This document shows, piece after piece, positions 53,161 through 63,237 of a stretch of 64,000 nucleotides of DNA. The stretch comes from Streptomyces guryensis (lineage in GTDB: Bacteria; Actinomycetota; Actinomycetes; Streptomycetales; Streptomycetaceae). The stretch covers positions 248,001 to 312,000 of the forward strand of contig NZ_JAJSBI010000006.1 in assembly GCF_021261325.1 (NCBI RefSeq). Reading direction: 5' to 3'. The first letter of the stretch is position 1; each line of letters starts with the position of its first letter. Both the position numbers and the translations under genes were made by a program. Under the pieces are notes generated by a model. The model did no database searches and had not been told where the DNA came from. It saw nothing but the letters and a program-made list of their open reading frames with translations.

Positions 53161-54228
53161 ATGACGTCTGAGGCCGGTCCTGGGGAGGTCGGCGAGAGAC
53201 GAATCGTTTCTGACGCGGTGGGCGTGGTGGTGCTGGGGGCGTGTGCCACCTGGTCGCTGGTCACGGCGACCGTGCATGACGGCCGCCCCGAGGGCGTGCT
53301 GCTCGCGGTGCTGGCCGTGGCGGCCGGTTATGCCGCGGGGCGGATCTGCGGGGCACTGCTGCCGGTGGCCGCCCCATGTGCCGGAGCGCTGGCCGGGCCG
53401 GCCCTGGCGGTGGCCGTGCCACACCTCGCGCCCGGGCCGCAGATCGTGACACCCCTCGGCCACGCCGGTGCCACTGCCGCGCTGCTGACCCTGTGCGTGG
53501 GCGCGGCGTGCTGCGCGGCCTGGGCCGCCGAGTCGCCGGCCGTGCGGTTCGCCATGGGCGCCCTGGCGGCCGGCATCACCGTGACCGCGGCCGTACTGGG
53601 TTCGACCAGCGGTTTCGTCATCTGTACCGCCGTATTGCTGTGCTCGCTGGCCGCCGGCCGTACGCACAGCCGCGCAGCGGGCATTGCCGGTCTCGCCCTG
53701 ACCGCGGCCCTGGTGGCCGGTCTGACCTTGGGCATCGCCGGAAATGCCCTGCCCGACGGACTGACCACATCCTTGGAGGGCCCACTCAGCCGGCACCGGG
53801 TCCAGCTGTGGCAGGACGCCCTGCATATGGCGCACCGCAACGCGGCCCTGGGCGTGGGCCCGGAGCGATTCGGTGATCTGAGCACGACGGCGGCCCGGAC
53901 GCTCCTCTCGGACGGCAAGCCGCACTCGGCGCTGCTGCAGCAGGCCTCGGAACAGGGCGTCGTCGGCGTGGCCCTGCTGGGGGCGTCCTTCTGCTGGGTG
54001 CTGCATGCGCTGTGGCGCTCCCCACGGCCCACGCCGGTGGTGCTGACTGCGGGGGCGGCCCTGACGGCGCTCGCGGCGATCGCCGCGGTCGGCAATGCGC
54101 TGAGCTTCACCGCCGTGTCGGTCGGTGCGGGCCTTCTCGCCGGCCTGGCCACTGCTCGTCCGCTCGCCGAGGAGTCACCGCAGCAGGAGGTACGCGTACG
54201 CCCGCGCGGTGACCGGCTCACGCCATGA
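53161..54228 (+). CDS. O-antigen-ligase-like (Wzy_C) membrane protein
   Basis: The protein has 355 aa from ATG 53161; GTG 53146 is an alternative, and both have modest sites. Eight to ten membrane helices are broken by a large loop (about 205-265) containing RVQLWQDALHMAHRNAALGV followed by GPERF and later HSALLQQASEQGVVGVALLG. This is the Wzy_C O-antigen ligase/polymerase signature, and the periplasmic-type loop histidine is present. It likely transfers or polymerises a cell-surface glycan. It is not linked by operon to the neighbours. Confidence 0.75.
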   Translation: MTSEAGPGEVGERRIVSDAVGVVVLGACATWSLVTATVHDGRPEGVLLAVLAVAAGYAAGRICGALLPVAAPCAGALAGPALAVAVPHLAPGPQIVTPLGHAGATAALLTLCVGAACCAAWAAESPAVRFAMGALAAGITVTAAVLGSTSGFVICTAVLLCSLAAGRTHSRAAGIAGLALTAALVAGLTLGIAGNALPDGLTTSLEGPLSRHRVQLWQDALHMAHRNAALGVGPERFGDLSTTAARTLLSDGKPHSALLQQASEQGVVGVALLGASFCWVLHALWRSPRPTPVVLTAGAALTALAAIAAVGNALSFTAVSVGAGLLAGLATARPLAEESPQQEVRVRPRGDRLTP

Positions 54229-54237
54229 CGGAACCGC

Positions 54238-54783
54238 TCAGTGCAGTGCGCCGGTCGTGCCCGGCCGCAGGCGGTCGCTGATGACCCGGACCGCGGCCTC
54301 GGCGTTGTCCACGGTCACCGTGAACGTGTGACCGTCCCACAGGCGCAGGATGACGCCCTCGCCGCGCCGCACGACGACCGCCGTGCCCTTCTCGGGCCGC
54401 CAGCGGTAGCCCCAGCCGCCCCAGTGACGCGGATTGACGTGCGCGGCGAATTCGGCGCCGGCGACATGGGAGAGAGGGATGCGGCGGCGCGGCACACCGA
54501 TGTGGCCGCAGCGCACCTCGAGGCATTCCGTGTCGAGCTTCAGATCGACGTGCAGGAAGGCGAGCGTGCCGAAGAGGACCAGCAGCCCGGCGGCGATGCA
54601 GCCGACGACGGCCATGACGAGCGGGGCGATGCCCGACGTCCAGGCGGAGTCGACGGCCAGCTCGATGCCGAGCGCCATGACGGCCGCGCCGGCCAGCGCC
54701 GGCAGCCACTGGACCCGCTTGCTGGCGTGTCCGGTCCAGACGTCGGAGTGCTTGGCTGTCTCGCCGTGGGGGTGGTCCCTCAT
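54238..54783 (-). CDS. Membrane protein with PH-like domain
   Basis: The protein has 181 aa from ATG 54783. Two membrane helices (about 28-50 and 55-80) precede a beta-rich domain (LDTECLEVRCGHIGVPRRRI, then WGGWGYRWRPEKGTAVVVRR) like those of bacterial PH-domain/DUF3093 proteins common in actinobacteria. No catalytic motif is seen. It ends 10 bases from the convergent Wzy_C gene. Function unknown. Confidence 0.65.
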   Translation of the reverse strand: MRDHPHGETAKHSDVWTGHASKRVQWLPALAGAAVMALGIELAVDSAWTSGIAPLVMAVVGCIAAGLLVLFGTLAFLHVDLKLDTECLEVRCGHIGVPRRRIPLSHVAGAEFAAHVNPRHWGGWGYRWRPEKGTAVVVRRGEGVILRLWDGHTFTVTVDNAEAAVRVISDRLRPGTTGALH

Positions 54784-54872
54784 GGCTACGAGGTTACTCA
54801 GGTTTCGCTGAGCGGGCACAGAGTCGCGGAGTGTGACTGTGCCGACCAGGGCCGTCAGTGGCGTCCCCCGGG

Positions 54873-55658
54873 TCACCGGGCGGGACTGACCGCCTTGAGG
54901 AAACGTCCCTCCTCATACGTCAGCGCGGTGTCTGGCAGCTCGGCCTCTCGGCCGCTGAGCAGCACCGTGAGGGAGCCGACGGCGGGGGCCTCGGGGGCGG
55001 GCTGCTCGCCGATCCGGCGCAGGCCCTGGGCGACCACCGCGCCGGCGGTGCCGTGCAGGATGAGCGGCGGCCGGTCGGGCTGCTGCACGGCGGCGCGAAT
55101 GCGCTCGGCGACCAGTTCGTAGTTGGTGCAGCCGAGGACGAGGGTCGTGATCTCGTCGGGGGTGCGTGCGGCGGCCGCGGCGACGGCGGCCTCGACCGCT
55201 GCCTCGTCAGCGTGGTGCACCGCGTCCGCAAGCCCGGGGCAGGGCACTTCGGTGACGTCCACACCCGCAGCGAACTCGGCGATGAGACCGCGCTGGTAGG
55301 GGCTGCCTGTGGTGGCGGGGGTCGCCCAGATGGCGACGGGGCCGCCGCCCGCGGCGGCGGGCTTGATCGCGGGCACGGTGCCGATGATCGGCAGCTCCGG
55401 CTCGAAACGGGCGCGCAGCGCAGGAAGAGAGTGCACTGACGCGGTGTTGCAGGCGACGATCAGAACGTCGGGCTTGTGCGCCGCGGCAGCCCCGGCGACG
55501 TCCAGGGCGCGCTCCGTGATGTCCTCCGGGGTGCGCGGTCCCCAGGGCATTCCGTCCGGGTCCCACGACAGGACGAGATCCGCGTCGGGCCGCAGACGGC
55601 GCGCCACGGCGGCGGCGGGAAGCAGACCGATTCCGGAGTCCATGAGCGCGATCTTCAC
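54873..55658 (-). CDS. Aspartate/glutamate racemase family protein
   Basis: The 261-aa protein has the two-cysteine layout of the family: MDSGIGLLPAAAVA at the start, the first catalytic cysteine in VACNTASVHSL, and the second in LVLGCTNYELV. The strand IGTVPAIKPA between them is like MurI. The C-terminal extension (SLTVLLSGREAELP) is not in MurI. It could be a second glutamate racemase or a related hydantoin/Asp racemase. Complete and apparently functional. Confidence 0.8.
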   Translation of the reverse strand: MKIALMDSGIGLLPAAAVARRLRPDADLVLSWDPDGMPWGPRTPEDITERALDVAGAAAAHKPDVLIVACNTASVHSLPALRARFEPELPIIGTVPAIKPAAAGGGPVAIWATPATTGSPYQRGLIAEFAAGVDVTEVPCPGLADAVHHADEAAVEAAVAAAAARTPDEITTLVLGCTNYELVAERIRAAVQQPDRPPLILHGTAGAVVAQGLRRIGEQPAPEAPAVGSLTVLLSGREAELPDTALTYEEGRFLKAVSPAR

Positions 55659-55715
55659 CCGGCCACGATAGACGATGGGCCCTTGAGGGCAGGCCGGGTG
55701 GGGCAGACTGCGCGA

Positions 55716-56897
55716 GTGAGCGCCATTGCGTGGATTGCCGCCGTATCACTCGCCGCCTGGCTGTGGCTGCTGCTCTGTCAGGGCTTCTTCTGGCGCACGG
55801 ATGTCAGGCTGCCGCCGCGCCGGGATCCTGACGAGTGGCCGTCGGTGTGCGTGGTCGTCCCCGCGCGTGACGAGGCCGCAGTGCTGCCCGCGAGCCTGCC
55901 TTCGCTGCTCGCCCAGGAGTATCCGGGCCGGGCGGAGATCTTCCTGATCGACGACGGCAGCTCGGACCGCACCGGAGTGCTGGCCCGCGAACTGGCGGAG
56001 ACACACGGCGGACTGCCCCTGACCGTCACCTCTCCCGGCGAACCGCCCACCGGCTGGACGGGCAAGCTGTGGGCCGTGCGGCACGGCATCGGGCTGGCAC
56101 GCGCGCGCAGGCCCGAATATCTGCTGCTGACGGACGCGGACATCGCACACGCGCCGGACAGCCTGCGGGAGCTGGTCGCCGCCGCGCGCACCGGCGGTTT
56201 CGACGTCGTCTCGCAGATGGCCCGGTTGCGGGTGGAGAGCCTGTGGGAGCGCCTCGTGGTGCCGGCCTTCGTCTACTTCTTCGCCCAGCTGTACCCGTTC
56301 CGCCGGATCGGCGGGAAGGGGACGCGGACGGCGGCCGCCGCGGGCGGCTGCGTGCTGCTGCGCGCCGAGGCGGCCGAGCGGGCGCGGATCCCGGACGCGA
56401 TCCGGCACGCGGTCATCGACGACGTGGCGCTGGCGCGCGCGGTCAAGGGCAGCGGCGGACGCGTCTGGCTGGGGCTGGCCGAGCGGGTGGACAGTGTGCG
56501 GCCCTATCCGCGGTTGCACGACCTGTGGCGGATGGTGTCACGAAGCGCGTACGCGCAGTTGCGCCACAACCCGCTGTTGCTGCTCGGGACGGTCGCCGGA
56601 CTGGTCCTGGTGTATCTGGTGCCGCCCGCGGCGCTGGTCGCAGGTCTCGCCACCGGGAGTGGGGCAGCCGGGGTCCTCGGGGGTGCCGCGTGGCTGCTGA
56701 TGACGGGGACGTACATCCCGATGCTCCGCTACTACGGCCAGCCGCTGTGGCTCGCGCCGCTGCTGCCGTTCACCGCGTTCCTCTATCTCCTCATGACGGT
56801 CGATTCCGCGGTGCAGCACTACAGGGGACGTGGCGCGGCCTGGAAAGGCCGCACCTACACGCGCCCGGACGCCGTCGCGGACGAGCACCCCCTCTAG
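55716..56897 (+). CDS. Family 2 glycosyltransferase, HpnB-like
   Basis: The protein has 393 aa from GTG 55716. An N-terminal membrane helix is followed by a GT2 domain (PSVCVVVPARDEA, FLIDDGSSDRTG, then LLTDADIAH as the DxD region and VIDDVALARAVKG). Three C-terminal membrane helices complete it. The segment GWTGKLWAVRHG is typical of the hopene-associated HpnB group. HpnB proteins occur with hopanoid genes, but none lies in this window, so the acceptor is not certain. Confidence 0.82.
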   Translation: MSAIAWIAAVSLAAWLWLLLCQGFFWRTDVRLPPRRDPDEWPSVCVVVPARDEAAVLPASLPSLLAQEYPGRAEIFLIDDGSSDRTGVLARELAETHGGLPLTVTSPGEPPTGWTGKLWAVRHGIGLARARRPEYLLLTDADIAHAPDSLRELVAAARTGGFDVVSQMARLRVESLWERLVVPAFVYFFAQLYPFRRIGGKGTRTAAAAGGCVLLRAEAAERARIPDAIRHAVIDDVALARAVKGSGGRVWLGLAERVDSVRPYPRLHDLWRMVSRSAYAQLRHNPLLLLGTVAGLVLVYLVPPAALVAGLATGSGAAGVLGGAAWLLMTGTYIPMLRYYGQPLWLAPLLPFTAFLYLLMTVDSAVQHYRGRGAAWKGRTYTRPDAVADEHPL

Positions 56898-56902
56898 GGC
56901 GC

Positions 56903-58228
56903 TCACTTCCTGCCGGGAGTCCAGTTCATACCCCATCCGTAGGCGTAGTCGACGGTGCGCTGGGGGCTCACCCCACGCTCGGGGACGAGGTAGCGGGCCT
57001 CGCGCTGGACGACCAGATCGCTGCCCGTGTTGGTGATCAGAGCGAGGGCACACACCGTCGAGGGGACCGTGCACTCGTCGAGTGAGAAGTCGATCGCGGC
57101 GCCGTACTGCGGCTGAAGCGTGACCGCGGCGTGCAGGTCGGCGAAGGACCGCGCGCCTTCGTAGATGGTCACGAAGACGAGGATCCGCCTGAAGTCCTGC
57201 TTGTGGTCGAGGTTGATCGTGAGGTTCTCGCCGCTCGCGACGGCGCCGGTGCGGTCGTCGCCGTCAAGGTGGATGTACGGCGGCCGCTGCACGGCCCCGA
57301 AGGCGTTGCCGAGGGCCTGTACGACGCCCTTGCTGCCGTCGGTGAGTTCGTACAGGGCGCACAGGTCGAGGTCGAGGTCCGCGTGCATGGCGACCGCGCG
57401 GCCGCGTTTGCTGCCCCATCCCGAGAACTGCTTGCGCACCTGCCAGTTGAGGTTCACGCGCATGGCGCCAGAGGTGCCACCCTGTTTGGCCAGCGACACC
57501 GCGGGGGCCGCCTTGGTGAGCGTCACCTTGCTCAGACGGACCGGTGGGGCAGGGGGCGCGGGTGGCGGGGGCGGCTGCACGCCGGCCGGCGGGGGCATGT
57601 GGACCGGTGGTGCGGTGGGCGGGGGCGTGGTCATCGGCGGCGCGGCTGGGGGCGGGGGCTGGGGCATCGGCGGCGCGGCCGACGGTGCGGGTGCGGTGTG
57701 CTGCGGTTCGTCCACCGTGATCCCGAAGTCCGCCGCCAGGCCCTCGAGTCCGGTGCTGTAGCCCTGGCCGACGGCGCGGAACTTCCAGGCGCCCTGGCGG
57801 CGGTAGAACTCACCTAGCACGAAAGCGGTTTCCACACTTGCGCCCGTGCTGTCGAAGCGGGCCACCACACCACCCTGGGCGGCGTCGCGGACCTCGATAT
57901 AGAGGTCGGGGACCTGTCCGAACGTGCCGCCGTCCGCGGAGGCGGCGAGGACGACGGTCTCGATCGCGGGCTCCACGCGCGCGAGATCGACAAGGAGGGT
58001 GTCGACGATGCGGCCGCCGCCGTCGCGCTTGCCCTCGTGCCGGACCGCTCCGGAGGTGTGCGCGGGCTGGTTGTAGAAGACGAAGTCGCCGTCGGAGCGG
58101 ACCTTGCCGCCCACGAGCAGAAGTGCCGACGCATCCGCGTCCGGCACACCGGGCCCGGAACTCCAGCCCAATTCCACCCGCAGTGCCGCCGTGGGCACCG
58201 GGGTATTCGATCCTTTCGGCATTGACAT
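56903..58228 (-). CDS. Double TerD-domain protein with proline-rich linker
   Basis: The protein has 441 aa from ATG 58228 (MSMPKGSN). The N-terminal TerD domain (about 12-185, with [20 protein letters not shown] and [20 protein letters not shown]) and a second TerA/TerD-like domain (about 260-440) are joined by a proline-rich linker of about 70 residues. TerD proteins bind calcium and belong to the tellurite/stress response networks common in Streptomyces. The Asp-rich DGDF and DLDLDLC segments are consistent with metal binding. Confidence 0.88.
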   Translation of the reverse strand: MSMPKGSNTPVPTAALRVELGWSSGPGVPDADASALLLVGGKVRSDGDFVFYNQPAHTSGAVRHEGKRDGGGRIVDTLLVDLARVEPAIETVVLAASADGGTFGQVPDLYIEVRDAAQGGVVARFDSTGASVETAFVLGEFYRRQGAWKFRAVGQGYSTGLEGLAADFGITVDEPQHTAPAPSAAPPMPQPPPPAAPPMTTPPPTAPPVHMPPPAGVQPPPPPAPPAPPVRLSKVTLTKAAPAVSLAKQGGTSGAMRVNLNWQVRKQFSGWGSKRGRAVAMHADLDLDLCALYELTDGSKGVVQALGNAFGAVQRPPYIHLDGDDRTGAVASGENLTINLDHKQDFRRILVFVTIYEGARSFADLHAAVTLQPQYGAAIDFSLDECTVPSTVCALALITNTGSDLVVQREARYLVPERGVSPQRTVDYAYGWGMNWTPGRK

Positions 58229-58521
58229 GTCCGCCCCCATCACGTGTCACCGCGCCAGTCCGGGTCCCGGCGGCTCTTCCGGTTCTCTACCCGCACAACC
58301 TATTCCCCGGGACGGCGAACTCCCACGAGGAGCACAGGAAGACCGGTGACCAACCCGCCGGTAACCGGTCCCGAGCTTGGCCTTTACACGACCGGTACCT
58401 CGTTCGACGCCCTTTTTTGCCAAGTTCGCTCGCATTGGGGATCCCGCGTCACTGCGAACACTCAAAACAACCCTCTTATCGGTCTCCCCAACTAGCACAT
58501 CGAGGGCTTAACTTATGAGCC

Positions 58522-58953
58522 ATGACCTCCCCCCGCTCCACCTTCGGCGGCGGTTACTACTCCGCCTTCCCGGACACCCCGATCTACGACAGGCTCGTCG
58601 CTGAGCGGGGCACCCCGCAGATCGCTCCGATCCGGGTCCCCGCCGCGTACGACGCGCCGGGCAGCTACCTGCCGGCTCTGCCGTCGGCCCTCCCCGCCCT
58701 TCCGGCGGGTCCCTCCCAGCCCTCCTACGGCTATCCGCAGGCGCAGCAGCCGGCTCCGCTGCAGCAGGCGCCCGCGGCCTACATCCCTCAGCAGGCCACG
58801 GCGCGTGGCTATCCCGGCCCGCAGCAGCCACAGCCACAACGGCCGATGGCGGCCGGCACCGGCTACGAGGCGATGCGCCCCGCGGCTGCCCGGCCCGCCC
58901 CGGCTCCCTACCAGGACCAGTACAACAACCAGCAGCAGTACCGCGGCTACTGA
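58522..58953 (+). CDS. Proline/glutamine-rich small protein of a conserved Streptomyces family
   Basis: The 143-aa protein starts MTSPRSTFGGGYYSAFPDTP, the conserved head of a family found across Streptomyces (DUF6643-like by memory). The rest is low-complexity Pro, Gln and Ala, ending NNQQQYRGY. No membrane helix or catalytic motif is present. Function unknown. Confidence 0.7.
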   Translation: MTSPRSTFGGGYYSAFPDTPIYDRLVAERGTPQIAPIRVPAAYDAPGSYLPALPSALPALPAGPSQPSYGYPQAQQPAPLQQAPAAYIPQQATARGYPGPQQPQPQRPMAAGTGYEAMRPAAARPAPAPYQDQYNNQQQYRGY

Positions 58954-58995
58954 GCCTCCTCCCTGGTTGTCACTGCCACCTGGCACGATGGCCTG

Positions 58996-59823
58996 ATGGG
59001 GAACGCGCTGCTGCAGTCGATTCACGTCCATCCGGTGAAGGCGTTCCGGGGCCTTGCGCCCCGGGAAGCCGTCGTGGAGCCCTGGGGGCTGGCCGGAGAC
59101 CGGCGCTGGGTGCTGATCGACGACGGGGGAAAGGTCGTCACACAACGTCAGCAGCCGCGCCTTGCGCTGGCCTCCGCCGAGCTCGTGCCCGGCGGAGGCG
59201 TTCGTCTGTCCGCGCCGGGCATGGACCCGCTGACCGTGCCGGTGCCGCGGCCGGTCGGCACGGTGCCGGTGGAGATCTTCGGCGAAAAGGCCGAAGGGGT
59301 CCCCGCCGCGGACTCGGCGGCGCACGCCTGGTGCAGCGACTATCTCGGCACCGATGTGCGCCTCGTGCACATGGACGACCCGGCCACGCGCCGCCCTCTG
59401 GACCCGGAGTACGCACGACCGGGCGAGACCGTCAGCTTCGCCGACGGCTACCCGCTGCTACTCACCACGGTCGCCTCCCTCGACGCTCTCAACTCTCTGA
59501 TCGCCCAAGGCGCTCACCCGGCCGAGGGGCCGCTGCCGATGAACCGCTTCCGGCCGAACGTGGTCGTGGCCGGCACCGCCGCCTGGGCGGAGGACGACTG
59601 GTCCCGCATCGTCATCGGCGAGGTCACATTCCGCATCGCCAAGCCGTGCGGGCGGTGCGTGGTGACCACCACCGACCAGGGCACCGCCGTACGGGGCAAG
59701 GAACCGCTGGCCACGCTGGGACGCCACCGCCGCATCGGCGGCATGCTGGCGTTCGGCCAGAACCTGGTACCCCTCTCCCCCGGCACGGTCCGGGTCGGCG
59801 ATCCGGTGACGGTTCTCGTATGA
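58996..59823 (+). CDS. MOSC-domain protein
   Basis: The 275-aa protein has a MOSC N-terminal beta-barrel domain (about 5-115, HVHPVKAFRGLAP, GLAGDRRWVLID) and a MOSC domain (about 130-275). The latter has the pattern NRFRPNVVVAGTAAWAEDDW and the conserved cysteine in AKPCGRCVVTTTD. It resembles the bacterial mARC/YcbX molybdenum-cofactor reductases that reduce N-hydroxylated compounds. A partner reductase is not encoded here. Confidence 0.87.
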   Translation: MGNALLQSIHVHPVKAFRGLAPREAVVEPWGLAGDRRWVLIDDGGKVVTQRQQPRLALASAELVPGGGVRLSAPGMDPLTVPVPRPVGTVPVEIFGEKAEGVPAADSAAHAWCSDYLGTDVRLVHMDDPATRRPLDPEYARPGETVSFADGYPLLLTTVASLDALNSLIAQGAHPAEGPLPMNRFRPNVVVAGTAAWAEDDWSRIVIGEVTFRIAKPCGRCVVTTTDQGTAVRGKEPLATLGRHRRIGGMLAFGQNLVPLSPGTVRVGDPVTVLV

Positions 59824-60078
59824 CGGGCTCGCGGCCGGCGCTCCAGGACGGCTGCGGGGCCGCCCGCGCAGAAGGATCGCCCCGCACCGAGGGGCCGGGG
59901 GAAAGATCCGGACAAGGACCGGTGGGCGGGAACCAGGGTCGGGGGCCTGGGCGTTGGGTTTTCGTGAGAAGTTCATGAGAGGCCCCGGAAACAGGTGATT
60001 TCGATCTCTCTTTGACCGGGCCCGCGGGTGAACGGCTCCGCCGGGGGTTATCACGGAGCGGGAAGGGGGTGCGGGACA

Positions 60079-60684
60079 GTGCGAGCAATCGGCGGACTCT
60101 GGCGCTGGCGGCACAATCCGCTGCGGCGCACGAGCGATCTGGTCGAGGCCTGGGTCGCGCTGCTGGCGCTGCTGCTGATCCTGGTCGTCGCGCCCGTGAT
60201 CGGTTCGCTTGTCAGCGGCGTCGCCGAGGACGCCCTGCAGCAGTCCGTCCGCGACCAGCGCGCAGCCCGCCACCCGGTGACGGCCACCGTGGTGCGCAAA
60301 CTGGACCGTTCCCCGCTGGACACCGACCCCGAGACGTCCTCGTCGCGGGACCTGCGCAGCCGCGTGATCGCCGACTGGACCGCACCGGACGGCTCCGGCC
60401 ACCACGGCGCGACCCTCGCGGAGCTCAAGTCCCCGCACCGCGGCGACCACTTCAAGATATGGACGGACCTGCACGGCCGCATAGTGGCCCGTCCACTGGA
60501 CTCCACGACGGCGACGACGCACGCGGTGCTCGCCGGGTTCGGTGCCGCCATGCTCACCGCGGGTGCCGTCGAGGGCTGCCGGCGGCTGATCGTCTGGCGC
60601 ATGGACCGTCGCCGGTACGCCCGTTGGGACCAGGCCTGGGACCGGGCGGGCCCGGACTGGGGCAGGACCGGTACCGGCAGCTGA
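60079..60684 (+). CDS. Rv1733c-like membrane protein
   Basis: The protein has 201 aa from GTG 60079, with GGAAGGGGG upstream. Its opening LWRWRHNPLRRTSDLVEAWV, one long helix, an extracytoplasmic middle domain (TATVVRKLDRSP, DWTAPDGSGHHGATL) and a second helix near the C-terminus match the Rv1733c family of actinobacterial membrane proteins. Members have no proven function and are often present in many copies. Confidence 0.8.
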   Translation: MRAIGGLWRWRHNPLRRTSDLVEAWVALLALLLILVVAPVIGSLVSGVAEDALQQSVRDQRAARHPVTATVVRKLDRSPLDTDPETSSSRDLRSRVIADWTAPDGSGHHGATLAELKSPHRGDHFKIWTDLHGRIVARPLDSTTATTHAVLAGFGAAMLTAGAVEGCRRLIVWRMDRRRYARWDQAWDRAGPDWGRTGTGS

Positions 60685-60792
60685 CGGCCTTACCGCTCTG
60701 GTCAACCCACCGCCCGCGCGCACGCTACGGTGGACCGGCCGAACGCAATCGGCATCAACCCGCGTATCACGAGGTGGGGGCACAGCAACGCC

Positions 60793-63237
60793 ATGGCACA
60801 GGGCACGGTCCAGGTGACGCACACCGGCACATCGAGGTGGCGACGCCGCACGGGTGAGTACGCATCGCTCGCCGCCGCCCTGGAGGCCGCCGCCGACGGT
60901 GACGTCCTCACCGTCGCACCAGGCACCTACCGGGAAAACCTCGTCGTCCAGCGGTCGGTGACACTGCGCGGGCCGGAAGGCTCTCCCGGTTCGGTGCGGA
61001 TCGCACCCGTGGACGGGGTACCGCTGACCGTGCGTGCCTCGGCGGTGGTCCAGGACCTGCACGTGGAGGGACAGGACGCGGCGGCGCCCGCCCTGCTGGT
61101 CGAGGAGGGCACGCCGGAGCTGCTGGACGTGCGGATCATCACCCGGTCCGCGGCGGGCATCGAGGTGCGCTCGGGCGCGCGCCCCACCGTGCGGCGCTGC
61201 ACCGTCGACAATCCGGCCGGCATCGGTATCGCCGTACTCGACGGCGGGGGCGGGTTGTTCGAGGAGTGCGAGGTCGTGGCCGCCGGTCAGTCGGGGGTCG
61301 CGGTCCGCGGGGGTGCGCACCCGCGCTTCGAACGGTGCCGGATCCATCACGCCTCGGGGGCGGGGCTGTCGGCGACCGGGGAGAACTCCGCGCTGGAGGC
61401 GGTGGGTTGCGAGGTGTACGAGGTCCGGGGCAGCGGCGTCCAGATCACCGGCCGGGCCACCGCGCACCTCACGGACTGCGATGTGCACCGCACCACCGCG
61501 GACGGTGTCACGCTCGACACGGACGCGGTGCTCACCCTGGCCGACTGCCGCATCCACGACATCCCGGAGAACGCGGTCGATCTGCGCTCGCGTTCGGTGC
61601 TCACCCTGACCCGGACGACGGTGCGTCAGTTCGGGCGCAACGGCCTGTCGGTGTGGGATCCGGGCACGCGCGTGGACGCCAACCAGTGCGAGATCTTCGA
61701 CAGCACGGGCGACTACCCGGCGGTGTGGGTCAGCGACGGCGCCACCGCGGTGCTGGAGTCCTGCCGGGTGCACGACGTGCCGGACGCCCTGTTCGTCCTG
61801 GACCGCGGTTCGCGCGCGGACGTCGTCGACAGCGACCTGTCCCAGGTCCGCAACACGGCCGTGTCGGTGAGCGACGGCGCCACCGCACAGCTCGACGACT
61901 GCCGCATCCGGGACGCCGCGACGGGCGCCTGGTTCCGCGACCACGGCAGCGGCGGCACCCTGAACAGCTGCACCATCGACGCCACCCAGACCGGTGTGAT
62001 CGTCACCAAGGGTGCCGACCCCACCATCGAGCGCTGCACGGTGGACTCCCCCGCCGAGGCGGGCTTCTACGTGTCGGCGGGCGGCCGCGGCAGCTTCCTG
62101 GGCTGCCGGGTGACGGGCAGCGGCGGCTACGGCTTCCATGTGATCGACGGCAGCCGTACGACGCTGAAGAAGTGCCGTACGGAGCGGTGTGCGCGCGGTG
62201 GGTACGAGTTCGCGGAGGGCGGCGACCCGGCCCCCGGTTCGGGCCCGGTCGTCGAGGACTGCACCAGCGACGAGAGCGCGGGCCTCAGGCCGCCCGCGGC
62301 CCGCGAGACCGCCATACAGACAGCCGGCCAGTCGCCCGGCCTGCTGGGCGCGATCCCGGGGCAGCGCAGCACCGAACAGGAGCCGCTGCTCGCCGCCGCG
62401 CAACCGCAGGAGCCCGAGCCGTCGACGCGGACGTCGAAGGCCGTGCTCGGTGAACTCGACGCGCTCGTGGGCCTGGACAGCGTCAAGCGCGAGGTCCGCG
62501 CGCTGACCGACATGATCGAGGTGGGCCGGCGCCGGCAGCAGGCCGGCCTCAAGGCGGCCTCGGTCAAGCGGCATCTGGTCTTCACCGGCTCGCCCGGCAC
62601 CGGCAAGACGACCGTGGCCCGGCTCTACGGCGAGATCCTCGCCTCGCTCGGCGTACTGGAGAAGGGACATCTCGTCGAGGTGTCCCGGGTCGACCTGGTG
62701 GGCGAGCACATCGGATCAACGGCGATCCGCACCCAGGAAGCCTTCGACAGGGCGCGCGGCGGTGTGCTGTTCATCGACGAGGCGTACGCGCTGTCGCCGG
62801 AGGACTCGGGCCGGGACTTCGGCAAGGAAGCCATCGACACCCTGGTGAAGCTGATGGAGGACCACCGGGACGCCGTCGTGGTGATCGTCGCCGGCTACAC
62901 CGCCGAGATGGAGCGGTTCCTTTCGGTCAACCCCGGTGTGGCGTCCCGTTTCTCACGGACCATCACCTTCAGCGACTACGAGCCCGACGAACTGCTGCGG
63001 ATCGTCGAGCAGCAGGCCGACGAGCACGAGTACCGGCTGGCGCCGGGCACCGCGGAGGCGCTGCTGAAGTACTTCACGGCACTCCCGAAGGGCCCGGCGT
63101 TCGGCAACGGCCGGACCGCCCGCCAGACCTTCGAGGCGATGGTGGAGCGGCACGCGGGCCGGGTCGCCCAGGTCGACGAGCCGAGCACGGACGTGCTGAC
63201 CCTGCTCTACCCCGAGGACCTGCCCGAGTCGCCCTGA
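60793..63237 (+). CDS. Right-handed beta-helix / AAA+ ATPase fusion
   Basis: The protein has 814 aa from ATG 60793. Residues about 25-500 form a right-handed parallel beta-helix built of about 20 short repeats (LTVAPGTYREN at the start, then many G-V-x-V and C-R-I-H turns). A charged linker (about 505-555) leads to a CbxX/CfxQ-type AAA+ domain with Walker A GSPGTGKT (about 598) and Walker B VLFIDEAYAL. The ATPase half resembles EccA of type VII secretion. Beta-helix/AAA+ fusions of this kind occur in Streptomyces, but no other ESX gene is in the window. Cytoplasmic; function not established. Confidence 0.87.
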   Translation: MAQGTVQVTHTGTSRWRRRTGEYASLAAALEAAADGDVLTVAPGTYRENLVVQRSVTLRGPEGSPGSVRIAPVDGVPLTVRASAVVQDLHVEGQDAAAPALLVEEGTPELLDVRIITRSAAGIEVRSGARPTVRRCTVDNPAGIGIAVLDGGGGLFEECEVVAAGQSGVAVRGGAHPRFERCRIHHASGAGLSATGENSALEAVGCEVYEVRGSGVQITGRATAHLTDCDVHRTTADGVTLDTDAVLTLADCRIHDIPENAVDLRSRSVLTLTRTTVRQFGRNGLSVWDPGTRVDANQCEIFDSTGDYPAVWVSDGATAVLESCRVHDVPDALFVLDRGSRADVVDSDLSQVRNTAVSVSDGATAQLDDCRIRDAATGAWFRDHGSGGTLNSCTIDATQTGVIVTKGADPTIERCTVDSPAEAGFYVSAGGRGSFLGCRVTGSGGYGFHVIDGSRTTLKKCRTERCARGGYEFAEGGDPAPGSGPVVEDCTSDESAGLRPPAARETAIQTAGQSPGLLGAIPGQRSTEQEPLLAAAQPQEPEPSTRTSKAVLGELDALVGLDSVKREVRALTDMIEVGRRRQQAGLKAASVKRHLVFTGSPGTGKTTVARLYGEILASLGVLEKGHLVEVSRVDLVGEHIGSTAIRTQEAFDRARGGVLFIDEAYALSPEDSGRDFGKEAIDTLVKLMEDHRDAVVVIVAGYTAEMERFLSVNPGVASRFSRTITFSDYEPDELLRIVEQQADEHEYRLAPGTAEALLKYFTALPKGPAFGNGRTARQTFEAMVERHAGRVAQVDEPSTDVLTLLYPEDLPESP

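Noticed and set aside
59458..62709. A 1083-codon minus-strand frame opposite the MOSC, Rv1733c-like and AAA+ genes
   Set aside because: It is a GC-bias shadow of three clear plus-strand genes. Its composition is Arg/His/Gly-rich and no domain is present.
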